Of a stretch of 64,000 nucleotides of DNA, positions 36,214 to 44,855 are shown piece by piece. The translations under genes and the position numbers were made by a program. This DNA comes from UBA685 sp049889495 (GTDB lineage: Bacteria; Pseudomonadota; Alphaproteobacteria; Puniceispirillales; Puniceispirillaceae): assembly GCA_049889495.1 (NCBI GenBank), contig JBMHDH010000027.1, positions 1-64,000 of the forward strand. The letters run 5' to 3'. Within the stretch, counting starts at the first letter, position 1; each line of letters begins with the position of its first letter. Below the pieces are notes generated by a model. The model did no database searches. It was not told the origin of the DNA and saw only the letters and a program-made list of their open reading frames with translations.

Positions 36214-37704
36214 ATGGAACAAAGCACCAGCACATCATCTGTTATCACTTTGCCAACCAGCGCGGCACGGGAATTGCCCCATAACCTGCAGGCAGAGCAA
36301 AATTTGCTTGGGGCTATCTTGCTTGACAACAGCATCACTGACAGGCTTGATGACCAGCTGATTGCTGATTATTTCTATGATCCGCTTCATGGCCGCATTT
36401 ACAGCGCGGCAATGCGCTTAATTGGCAGGGGGCAACTTGCCAACCCTGTGACAATGCGCGCTTTTTTCGAAACGGATAAAGGCTTTGGGGATGATGACCC
36501 TGAACAATATCTAACAGATTTGGTTGATGGCGTTATTTCTGTATCCGAAGCCCCTGATTACGCCCATATCATTTATGAGACCTATTTGCGGCGGACCTTG
36601 ATCAAGATCGCAGATCAAATCGCGCATGAAGCGGCCTTGCCAGATATGGATATGCCCGCCATTCAACAATTGGAAAAAGCAGAACAATATCTGTTTAATT
36701 TGGCTGAAAATGATACACCAGATACAGGATTGCGTGGGTTTGAATCTGTCCTAGCAGGCGCCATTGAAATGGCAGAAGCCGCGGCCAATAGTGACGGCAA
36801 TCTATCAGGCGTCAGCACTGGCCTGACAGATCTTAATAAATTGATGGGGGGCTTGCATCGCTCTGATTTGCTCATTTTGGCAGGTCGCCCAGGCATGGGG
36901 AAAACCGCCCTTGCCACAAATATCGCTTTCCATGCCGCAACAACAACACGCACAGGCGAAACAGCCGTGCCAGTCGCCTTTTTCTCGCTTGAAATGTCAG
37001 CTGAACAGCTTGGCATGCGTATTTTGGCAGAAGCCTCAGAACTTGATTCAGATGCCATTCGCCGCGGCCGCTTAAAAGGCCCTGAATTTGCCCAGCTTGT
37101 CGATGCCAGCACGCGCATTTCATCAGCGTCCTTTTTCATTGATGACACCCCAGGGTTATCAATCTCGCAAGTTGCCAGCCGCGCCAGACGCTTGAAGCGG
37201 ACAAATGGGCTTGGCCTGATTGTGGTGGATTATCTGCAATTATTAAGTGCGCAAATCGGCGTGAAAGCTGAAAACCGTGTCCAAGAAATTTCAAATATCT
37301 CACGCTCTCTCAAGGCGCTTGCCAAAGAACTTGATGTGCCTGTGATTGCCTTGTCGCAATTATCAAGAGCGGTCGAACAACGAGATGATAAACGCCCGAA
37401 CCTCTCAGATTTGCGCGAATCAGGCTCTATCGAACAAGATGCGGATGTGGTGTTATTCGTGTATCGCGAGGAATATTACCTATCAAAAGGGGAACCAGAA
37501 CAAAAAGAATCAGAGACCATCGAAAAATATAATGAACGTTATGAGAGATGGCGTGAGCGTTTGGAACGCACCAATGGCAAGGCTGAAGTCATTATCGCGA
37601 AACAAAGACATGGTCCTGTTGGCACTGTGAATGTCGCATTTGAAGCCAGATTAACAAAATTTGGTGATTTGGCGATGGATGACCATTTGCCTCAAGATTT
37701 CTAA
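36214..37704 (+). CDS. dnaB: Replicative DNA helicase DnaB
   Basis: DnaB is the hexameric 5'-3' fork helicase. The 496 residues comprise the N-terminal domain (AEQNLLGAILLD, about 27-38), a linker, and the RecA-like C-domain with Walker A GRPGMGKTAL (about 224-233), Walker B LIVVDYLQLL and DLRESGSIEQDADV. No intein is present. Its position after rplI is typical. Confidence 0.98.
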   Translation: MEQSTSTSSVITLPTSAARELPHNLQAEQNLLGAILLDNSITDRLDDQLIADYFYDPLHGRIYSAAMRLIGRGQLANPVTMRAFFETDKGFGDDDPEQYLTDLVDGVISVSEAPDYAHIIYETYLRRTLIKIADQIAHEAALPDMDMPAIQQLEKAEQYLFNLAENDTPDTGLRGFESVLAGAIEMAEAAANSDGNLSGVSTGLTDLNKLMGGLHRSDLLILAGRPGMGKTALATNIAFHAATTTRTGETAVPVAFFSLEMSAEQLGMRILAEASELDSDAIRRGRLKGPEFAQLVDASTRISSASFFIDDTPGLSISQVASRARRLKRTNGLGLIVVDYLQLLSAQIGVKAENRVQEISNISRSLKALAKELDVPVIALSQLSRAVEQRDDKRPNLSDLRESGSIEQDADVVLFVYREEYYLSKGEPEQKESETIEKYNERYERWRERLERTNGKAEVIIAKQRHGPVGTVNVAFEARLTKFGDLAMDDHLPQDF

Positions 37705-37735
37705 CAGCGTAAAAAGGGCCATAAGGCTAACTTTT

Positions 37736-37769
37736 GCCATATTGTTCTTATAGCCATATTGTTTTTATA
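37736..37769 (+). repeat. Two-copy 17-base tandem repeat upstream of alr
   Basis: GCCATATTGTTCTTATA (37736-37752) is followed directly by GCCATATTGTTTTTATA (37753-37769), with one difference. A shorter third match, GCCATATCTTTT, begins at 37793. The repeats lie in the dnaB-alr spacer, about 65 bases before alr, and may be regulatory. Confidence 0.6.
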
Positions 37770-37832
37770 GATGTCTGTTAAGGGCGATCTATCGCCATAT
37801 CTTTTGTGACCTTCATTTGGGCTAGCTGTATT

Positions 37833-38972
37833 ATGTCAGTTGTGAAATCAACCACAGCCACTCTTTCCATTGACCGAGATATCATTGCTGCCAATTGGTC
37901 AGCCTTGGATGGCCTATCATCTGAAAATTGTATCACCTCTGCGGTGATTAAGGCGGATGGCTATGGACTTGGCATGGTGCCTGTCTCACAACGCCTCTAT
38001 CAGGCAGGGTGCCGCTGTTTTTTCACAGCCAGACTAGAAGAAGCGATCACATTACGCACGGCCTTAAACGCCATTCATGCCAGCCATGCCAAAATTATGG
38101 TGCTAGATGGGCTCGGTACAGATCAAGCCGCGCTATTTGCTGAATATGATCTCATCCCTGTTCTCAATGATTTGGGGCAAATTGAGACCGCAAAACAGGC
38201 CGCAAGTCAGAACAAGCAAGCTGTCCCAGTATGTTTACATAGCGATACAGCGATGGCACGTCTCGGCCTTTCTGCAAAAGATAGGGACCAGCTTTTGGCA
38301 GATCAAACCGCGCTTAATGGGCTTGATATCAGCTATCTTCTCTCGCATCTTGCCAGCTCTGATGACAAACAAAGCCCACAAAATCAGACCCAATTGGCGC
38401 TGTTTCGCTCCCATCTATCGCAATTCTCACAACATATCTCTTCTCCTGTGAAAGCAAGCCTTGCCAATTCTGGCGGCATCTTTTTAGGAAGCGATTATCA
38501 TTTTGATATGACCAGACCTGGCATTGCGCTTTATGGCATCACCGCAGACGAGGCAGATCAAAAAACGGTACGTAATTGTTTTTCATTATCCGCTGATATT
38601 TTACAGATCAGAGAGGTCCCAAAAGGCACCAGCGTCGGCTATGGCGCCAGCTTTATCACCCTGCGCCCCATGCGGCTTGCCACGCTTGGCATCGGATATG
38701 CTGATGGTATTTTGCGTCATTATCAGCCCCATTTACAGCCACGCATTGGCGGTTACGCTTGTCCGATGGTTGGCAGAATTTCAATGGATAGCTGTGTCAT
38801 TGATATCTCAGATATCCCAGAGGGGGTTTTGGCAAATCAAAAGGCAGCCATCTTATTTGATGATGATTTTACACCAGCTGATTTGGCACCAAAAATCGAT
38901 TCTATTGCTTATGAAATCATGACAATGCTTGGCGAACGGCTTGCACGCCACTATGATGGGGCAAAGACCTAA
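37833..38972 (+). CDS. alr: Alanine racemase
   Basis: Alr makes D-alanine for peptidoglycan using pyridoxal phosphate. From ATG 37833 it has 379 residues. The PLP lysine is Lys40 in AVIKADGYGLG, and the second catalytic residue is the Tyr in SVGYGASF. A GTG at 37806 would add nine residues. It follows dnaB and precedes mlaE by 15 bases. Confidence 0.95.
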   Translation: MSVVKSTTATLSIDRDIIAANWSALDGLSSENCITSAVIKADGYGLGMVPVSQRLYQAGCRCFFTARLEEAITLRTALNAIHASHAKIMVLDGLGTDQAALFAEYDLIPVLNDLGQIETAKQAASQNKQAVPVCLHSDTAMARLGLSAKDRDQLLADQTALNGLDISYLLSHLASSDDKQSPQNQTQLALFRSHLSQFSQHISSPVKASLANSGGIFLGSDYHFDMTRPGIALYGITADEADQKTVRNCFSLSADILQIREVPKGTSVGYGASFITLRPMRLATLGIGYADGILRHYQPHLQPRIGGYACPMVGRISMDSCVIDISDIPEGVLANQKAAILFDDDFTPADLAPKIDSIAYEIMTMLGERLARHYDGAKT

Positions 38973-38987
38973 AAAGGATCAGGGCAT

Positions 38988-39761
38988 ATGCGGTTTTTGC
39001 AACAAATAGGACAAGCAGCATTTCACTTTCTAGCATCGCTTGGTCGTCTGGCATTTTTCACAGCCGCGGCCGTACGTTGGACCATCCAGCCCCCCTATTA
39101 TGGCAGGCAAATTGGCAGGCAAATCATTGATATCGGGTATTATTCTTTGCCTGTTGTTGGGCTGACCACCTTGTTTTCTGGCATGGTACTTGCTTTGCAA
39201 TCTTATACAGGTTTTGCACGTTTTTCAGCAGAAGACACTGTGGCAACCGTTGTCGTGTTATCTGTAACAAGAGAATTAGGTCCTGTTTTGGCAGGGCTGA
39301 TGGTGGCAGGACGTATTGGTGCCTCTATGGCTGCTGAGATTGGCACCATGCGTGTCACAGATCAAATTGACGCGCTTGACACATTATCAACACGTCCGAT
39401 GCAATATTTGGTGGCCCCTCGTTTGCTCGCAGGCACCATTTGTTTGCCCTTTTTGGTCATCATCGGGGATATTATTGGCGTCTTTGGCGGCTATATTGTG
39501 GGGGTGTATCGTCTTGGCTTTAACGCAACCCTTTATTTAGATCGCACCATGCAATTCTTGGAAGTGGCAGATGTTATGTTGGGCGTGATCAAGGCCGCTG
39601 TCTTTGGCTTTTTAATTGCCTTAATGGGATGTTATCACGGCTATCATTCTGGCAGAGGTGCGGAAGGGGTTGGGCTCGCCACCACCAATGCGGTTGTGTC
39701 ATCGTCTATTTTCATTCTGATTGCCAATTACATGGTAACAGCCCTGTTTTTCGGAGTGTGA
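38988..39761 (+). CDS. mlaE: Phospholipid ABC transporter permease MlaE
   Basis: MlaE-family permeases span the inner membrane and move phospholipids between membranes with an MCE-domain partner. The 257 residues contain several membrane helices and the family blocks GLTTLFSGMVLALQ, RELGPVLAGLMVAGRIGAS and AAEIGTMRVTDQIDAL. It is followed two bases later by the ATPase gene. The MlaD substrate-binding protein is not in this window. Confidence 0.93.
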   Translation: MRFLQQIGQAAFHFLASLGRLAFFTAAAVRWTIQPPYYGRQIGRQIIDIGYYSLPVVGLTTLFSGMVLALQSYTGFARFSAEDTVATVVVLSVTRELGPVLAGLMVAGRIGASMAAEIGTMRVTDQIDALDTLSTRPMQYLVAPRLLAGTICLPFLVIIGDIIGVFGGYIVGVYRLGFNATLYLDRTMQFLEVADVMLGVIKAAVFGFLIALMGCYHGYHSGRGAEGVGLATTNAVVSSSIFILIANYMVTALFFGV

Positions 39762-39763
39762 TT

Positions 39764-40597
39764 ATGAGCAACGGTTCTGAAATTATGGCCCCAAATATGA
39801 GCGCAGTTAAGATTAAAATCGAAAATCTGACCAAGTCTTTCGCAGGCAAGCCTGTGTTAAAAGGCGTTTCAGTTGAAGTCAAAGAACAAGAATCGCTGGT
39901 GATTATCGGCACATCAGGTTGCGGAAAATCGGTGACACTGAAATGCCTATTGGGGCTGATTACCCCTGATTCAGGCCATATTTATATTGATGGGGTTGAT
40001 ACGGTATCGCAAAGCCGTAAAACAAGGGAAGACATGCTGCATCGCTTTGGCATGACCTTTCAATTTGGCGCCTTATTTGATTCGTTGCCTATTTGGGAAA
40101 ATATCACCTTTCGATTACGCCAGAAAACCAAAATGAGCAAGCAAGAGGCACGCGATATCGCCACCGCCATTGTTGAACAGTTGGGCCTTGGCGCACATGT
40201 GATTGATCAATATCCCGCGGAATTATCAGGCGGCATGCAAAAGCGCGTGGCCTTGGCACGTGCCATTGCCGATAAGCCCGAAATCCTTCTATTTGACGAG
40301 CCAACATCTGGCCTTGATCCCATTACAGGCGGGGTGATTGATAATCTGATTACGGATTCAGTTAAACGCCTTGGGGCAACCGCGATTACCATCAGCCATG
40401 ATATGGCCTCTGTGCGGCGTATCGCTGATAAGGTTGCGATGATCCATAAAGGGGTGGTGATTTGGTGCGGCCCTGTCGCAGAGATGGATCATACAGGCAT
40501 CCCAGAAGTTGATCAATTTGTGCATGGCAAGGCGAATGGGCCGTTAACCAACGCCATTAACGAGAGTGCCAAAGCAAAAGATCAGGCACTGTCATGA
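39764..40597 (+). CDS. mlaF: Phospholipid ABC transporter ATP-binding protein MlaF
   Basis: MlaF energises MlaE. From ATG 39764 the protein has 277 residues with Walker A IGTSGCGKSVTLK, the signature ELSGGMQKRVALARA and Walker B ILLFDEPTSGLDP. Frames starting farther upstream lie inside mlaE and are unlikely to be used. The gene order alr-mlaE-mlaF-radA-cvpA-purF is widespread in alphaproteobacteria. Confidence 0.94.
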   Translation: MSNGSEIMAPNMSAVKIKIENLTKSFAGKPVLKGVSVEVKEQESLVIIGTSGCGKSVTLKCLLGLITPDSGHIYIDGVDTVSQSRKTREDMLHRFGMTFQFGALFDSLPIWENITFRLRQKTKMSKQEARDIATAIVEQLGLGAHVIDQYPAELSGGMQKRVALARAIADKPEILLFDEPTSGLDPITGGVIDNLITDSVKRLGATAITISHDMASVRRIADKVAMIHKGVVIWCGPVAEMDHTGIPEVDQFVHGKANGPLTNAINESAKAKDQALS

Positions 40598-40615
40598 TGA
40601 AAAGCACAACGTAAC

Positions 40616-41986
40616 ATGGCGAAATCTAATACACGATATGTCTGTTCTTCTTGCGGCACGCCGTCTGCCAAATGGTCTGGCAAATGTGATGGGTGCGGGG
40701 AATGGAATACCCTAGCCGAAGAAGTGAGCGCGGGCCTTTCCACCCCAGGCAAAAAAATTGCTGGTAAAAGAGTCCAGCTGGAAAAGCTGAATGAAACAGA
40801 AGACAGACCGCCTCTGCAACGCCATAAATCAGCCATTCATGAGCTAGATCGCGTGGTGGGCGGCGGCATTGTCCCAGGCTCCGCGATGCTGATTGGCGGT
40901 GATCCTGGCATTGGCAAATCAACCTTGCTGTTACAATTATTATGCAAATTTGCCAAAGATGGGCTACGAGCGGCTTATTTTTCAGGCGAAGAATCAGCCG
41001 AACAAGTGCGGATGCGTGCCCAAAGATTGCAATTATCATCTGCGCCCTTGCAATTGGCAACCGCAACCAATGCCGCTGATATCGCCGCCTCTTTATCAGG
41101 CAGTGACGGCTTTGATATTGTGGTGATCGATTCTATTCAAACCATGTATTTGCCAACCCTAGATTCCGCCCCTGGTACGGTTTCGCAAGTGCGCGCCTCA
41201 GCACAAGAGCTTATTCACGCCGCCAAATCATGTGGCGCGGCGGTGTTCTTTGTTGGTCATGTCACCAAAGAAGGCGCCATCGCTGGTCCACGCGTTCTTG
41301 AACATATGGTGGATTGTGTTCTTTATTTCGAAGGTGACCGCAGTCATCATTTCCGCATCTTGCGCGGTGTGAAAAACCGCTTTGGCCCAACCGATGAAAT
41401 CGGTGTGTTTGAAATGACGGAAATGGGCTTATCAGAGGTCCAAAACCCATCCGAATTATTTTTGGCTGATCGGCGTGAAAATGTCGCTGGTGCCGCTGTT
41501 TTTGCAGGGCTTGAAGGCTCTCGCCCTGTGCTTGTGGAAATCGAAGCTCTTGTGGCCCCTTCAAGCTTGGCCGCCCCACGCCGCAATGTTGTGGGATGGG
41601 ATTCCAGCCGCCTTGCCATGTTAACCGCAGTTCTCGAAGCGCGATGCGGTGTCCCCCTATCAGGCAGAGATATCTTTTTAAATGTCGCAGGGGGCTTGAA
41701 AATCAGCGAACCTGCCGCTGATATGGCGGTGGCGGCGGCCTTGATTTCATCTGTCACAGGCCTGCCTTTACCAGAACGATCTGTGTTTTTTGGCGAGGTC
41801 GCCTTATCAGGGGAATTGCGGCAGGTCGCACAAGCTGAAGCCCGCTTAAAAGAAGCCTTTAAATTGGGATTTGATCAAGCGATTATGCCACGACCACGCA
41901 AATCGGGCCCTGCCCCCAAAGGTTTGACTGTCCAGAATATCGAAAATTTGGCACAATTAATTGCAACTTTAGGAGGTCTGGAGTAG
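40616..41986 (+). CDS. radA: DNA repair protein RadA
   Basis: RadA (Sms) is a RecA-like helicase that drives branch migration in recombination. The 456 residues have the zinc finger Cys10, Cys13, Cys24, Cys27, Walker A GGDPGIGKST (about 94-103), the hallmark KNRFG motif (GVKNRFGPTDEIGVF) and a C-terminal Lon-protease-like domain without peptidase function. It lies 18 bases after mlaF and 34 before cvpA. Confidence 0.97.
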   Translation: MAKSNTRYVCSSCGTPSAKWSGKCDGCGEWNTLAEEVSAGLSTPGKKIAGKRVQLEKLNETEDRPPLQRHKSAIHELDRVVGGGIVPGSAMLIGGDPGIGKSTLLLQLLCKFAKDGLRAAYFSGEESAEQVRMRAQRLQLSSAPLQLATATNAADIAASLSGSDGFDIVVIDSIQTMYLPTLDSAPGTVSQVRASAQELIHAAKSCGAAVFFVGHVTKEGAIAGPRVLEHMVDCVLYFEGDRSHHFRILRGVKNRFGPTDEIGVFEMTEMGLSEVQNPSELFLADRRENVAGAAVFAGLEGSRPVLVEIEALVAPSSLAAPRRNVVGWDSSRLAMLTAVLEARCGVPLSGRDIFLNVAGGLKISEPAADMAVAAALISSVTGLPLPERSVFFGEVALSGELRQVAQAEARLKEAFKLGFDQAIMPRPRKSGPAPKGLTVQNIENLAQLIATLGGLE

Positions 41987-42020
41987 GACTATCTCATATG
42001 TCTAGCCAGATTGGGTACAA

Positions 42021-42665
42021 ATGGATTTTGCGGCCTTAAATTTTGTTGATTATGCGATCTTAGTCATTTTGGCGATTTCAAGCATCCTATCAACCTTGCG
42101 TGGTATGACCAGAGAAGCGTTAGGTCTGCTTGGATGGGCTTTATCTGTGTTAATGGCACGCTTGCTTGGCCCTTTCCTAGAAGATCCCATTGCGTCACTT
42201 ATTCCAAACGAATCTCTTGTTTCTGGTATTGCATGGACCATCCCCTTTTTAATCACCGTGATCTTATGGTTTATCTTGGCAAGTTTGATGTCCCCAGGCT
42301 TAAAAAAAGCAGGGCTAGGTGCCCTTGATCGCTGGCTTGGCGTTGTCTTTGGATTTGTGCGCGGTGTCTTTATGGTCACAGCCATTTATTTGGGCGTTGT
42401 AATCGGACTTGGCGGCGAACAAAATCTGCCGCAAATCGCCACCCAAGCGCAATCAGCCAATGTGGTGCGTGCCCTTGGCTCTATTGTCCAGCCCTTATTG
42501 CCATCTGATTTGGCAGACCAGTTGCAAGCTGGTCTAAGAGAAGCAGATATCGAGGCCCTCACCCCCACCCAGCCTGAATTCATTGAACAAGGCATTGACG
42601 CTGTTGGGGATACCAAAAACGAACGACTTGACGGTCTGAATCTTCTGACCGACGAGACCAATTAA
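42021..42665 (+). CDS. cvpA: CvpA-family membrane protein
   Basis: The 214-residue protein has four predicted membrane segments in the first 130 residues (including LGLLGWALSVLMARLLGP and AWTIPFLITVILWFIL) and the CvpA pattern GALDRWLGVVFGFVRGV. The soluble tail is acidic. CvpA was named for colicin V production, and its linkage to purF, 23 bases downstream here, is classic. Its molecular role remains unclear. Confidence 0.92.
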   Translation: MDFAALNFVDYAILVILAISSILSTLRGMTREALGLLGWALSVLMARLLGPFLEDPIASLIPNESLVSGIAWTIPFLITVILWFILASLMSPGLKKAGLGALDRWLGVVFGFVRGVFMVTAIYLGVVIGLGGEQNLPQIATQAQSANVVRALGSIVQPLLPSDLADQLQAGLREADIEALTPTQPEFIEQGIDAVGDTKNERLDGLNLLTDETN

Positions 42666-42688
42666 CATAACGGAAAGACCCGAACGCA

Positions 42689-44152
42689 ATGACCACGCCG
42701 TTTGATATCTCACAAGATGATGACCATTTGCATGAAGAATGTGCGGTATTTGGAGCATATGATACGGAAAAGGCGGCCCATTTATTAACCGCGCTTGGCC
42801 TGCATGCCCTACAGCATCGTGGCCAAGAAGCGACAGGCATGGTCTCAAATAATAGCGGTCATTATAACGCACTTCGCGGTTTGGGCCATGTGGGCCATAA
42901 TTTTGATGCCAATTCATCTGAGATGGCCGCTATGGCAGGGCATTTCGCGATTGGCCATAATCGCTATTCCACCACAGGCCAATCAGAATATCGGAATATC
43001 CAACCTTTTTTAACTGAATTAAACACAGGTGATTTTGCCCTTGCCCATAATGGCAATTTGATTAATGCGGCGCGTCTTCGCGCCTCATTGGTTGCCGCAG
43101 GCAGCTTGTTTCAATCCACAACAGATACGGAAATCATCATCCATCTTGTGGCGCGCTCTCATCGCAAAAACCCGCTTGAAAAGCTGATCGAAGCATTGAT
43201 GCAAATTGAAGGTGCTTATGCGCTTGTCTGTTTATTTGATGAAAAGCTGATTGGCGTAAGAGATCCCCTTGGCATCAGACCCTTGGTGCTTGGCAAAACA
43301 GCAAGCGGTTATGTGCTGGCTTCTGAAACATGTGGACTCGATATCATTGGGGCTGAATTTGTTCGCGATATCGAAGCAGGCGAAATGGTGATCATTGATG
43401 CTGATGGCGTGACCTCGCAACACCCCTTTTCGCAGACAGGGTCACGGTTTTGTGTCTTTGAATATGTCTATTTTGCCCGTCCTGATTCCACATTAGAAGG
43501 CAGAGGCGTTTATCAAACAAGAAAACAGATTGGCCATGAACTAGCCGCTGAATCCCATATTGAAGCTGATGTGGTTGTCCCTGTGCCTGATTCTGGCGTA
43601 CCAGCCGCCCTTGGCTATGCTGAAGCCTCTGGCATTCCATTTGATTTGGGCATTATCCGCAACCATTATATTGGCCGCACCTTTATTCAGCCGACACAGG
43701 CAGGTCGCACGCAATCTGTGCGCATGAAACATAACGCCAACCCTGCGACCATCAAAGGCAAGCGCGTTGTGTTAATTGATGATTCCATTGTGCGTGGCAC
43801 CACCTCGCGCAAAATTGTATCAATGGTGCGTGAAGCAGGCGCAAAAGAAGTGCATATGCGCATTGCCAGCCCGCCAACCATCAGCCCCTGCTATTACGGC
43901 GTTGATACACCAGATAAAGATAAATTAATCGCCTCTTATATGAGCGTTGACGAAATTGCTAAGGAAATTGGCGCAGATAGCCTTGCCTTTGTCTCAGAAA
44001 ATGGCCTCTATCGGGCAATGGGCTTTGCCAAGGGGCGCAATCAAGATTGCCCACAATTCTGTGATGCCTGTTTTACAGGTGATTATCCCGTTCAAACAAC
44101 AAGCGACAGAGTATCCACTGGGGTAACAAAAGATGACGAAACGATTAGATAA
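42689..44152 (+). CDS. purF: Amidophosphoribosyltransferase
   Basis: PurF makes phosphoribosylamine from PRPP and glutamine, the first step of purine synthesis. The 487 residues begin with a short propeptide; cleavage would expose the catalytic Cys18 in EECAVFGAY. The PRPP loop is VVLIDDSIVRGTTSRKI. Cysteines in FCVFEYVYF, SPCYYGVD and FCDACFTGDYP match the 4Fe-4S ligands of the Bacillus-type enzyme. It overlaps the next SDR gene by 20 bases. Confidence 0.97.
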   Translation: MTTPFDISQDDDHLHEECAVFGAYDTEKAAHLLTALGLHALQHRGQEATGMVSNNSGHYNALRGLGHVGHNFDANSSEMAAMAGHFAIGHNRYSTTGQSEYRNIQPFLTELNTGDFALAHNGNLINAARLRASLVAAGSLFQSTTDTEIIIHLVARSHRKNPLEKLIEALMQIEGAYALVCLFDEKLIGVRDPLGIRPLVLGKTASGYVLASETCGLDIIGAEFVRDIEAGEMVIIDADGVTSQHPFSQTGSRFCVFEYVYFARPDSTLEGRGVYQTRKQIGHELAAESHIEADVVVPVPDSGVPAALGYAEASGIPFDLGIIRNHYIGRTFIQPTQAGRTQSVRMKHNANPATIKGKRVVLIDDSIVRGTTSRKIVSMVREAGAKEVHMRIASPPTISPCYYGVDTPDKDKLIASYMSVDEIAKEIGADSLAFVSENGLYRAMGFAKGRNQDCPQFCDACFTGDYPVQTTSDRVSTGVTKDDETIR

Positions 44153-44855
44153 TAAAGTAATCCTTGTCACGGGTGCCAGCCGTGGCATTGGTAAAGCGGT
44201 CGCATTGGAAGCTGCCAAACAAGGCGCAGAATTAATTATCACAGGCCGCACAACAGGTGCCCTCGAAGAAGTAGATGATGACATTCATGCCGCTGGGGGG
44301 AATGCTGTCATTGTTGAGCTTGATCAAACAGATTTCGACGCGATCCCGCGTCTAGCAGCTGCCATTTCGCAACGCTGGGGGCGACTTGACGGATTTGTGG
44401 CCAATGCGGGCCAGCTTGGACAATTATCACCTGTTCCCTATAGCGAGGCAGATGTGTTTGAGCGCACCATCACAGTGAATTTGACATCTGTCTTTCACAT
44501 GATCAAAGCCTTCGACCCTTTATTACGCGCATCACAAGCAGGCAGAGCCATTTTGGTCACATCTGGCGCCTCAGAAGGCCCGCGTCCCTTTTGGGGCCCC
44601 TATGCGGCATCAAAAGCAGGTCTAGAGGCTTTGGGGCGGTCTTGGGCCGCTGAATCAGAACAGACCAATATGAAAATTAACTTGCTGAACCCTGGCGGCA
44701 CCAGAACCGCGATGCGTGCTGCTGCCTTCCCTGGTGAAAATCCAGACAGCTTGCCAACAGGCGCTGATATTGCCCCTGCCTTTATTGATTTGCTTGCTGA
44801 TGATTGCCCCTATCATGGGGCGCGTGTCGATGCACGTACGTTGGTCGGACTTTAA
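44133..44855 (+). CDS. SDR-family NAD(P)-dependent oxidoreductase
   Basis: This 240-residue short-chain dehydrogenase has the cofactor motif VTGASRGIGKA, VANAGQLGQLSP, and the catalytic Ser and YAASK (SGASEGPRPFWGPYAASK). Its start lies inside the last codons of purF in another frame, so it is translationally linked to purF. The substrate is unknown; alphaproteobacterial genomes often have this SDR behind purF. It meets mnmC tail to tail with no intervening base. Confidence 0.9.
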   Translation: MTKRLDNKVILVTGASRGIGKAVALEAAKQGAELIITGRTTGALEEVDDDIHAAGGNAVIVELDQTDFDAIPRLAAAISQRWGRLDGFVANAGQLGQLSPVPYSEADVFERTITVNLTSVFHMIKAFDPLLRASQAGRAILVTSGASEGPRPFWGPYAASKAGLEALGRSWAAESEQTNMKINLLNPGGTRTAMRAAAFPGENPDSLPTGADIAPAFIDLLADDCPYHGARVDARTLVGL

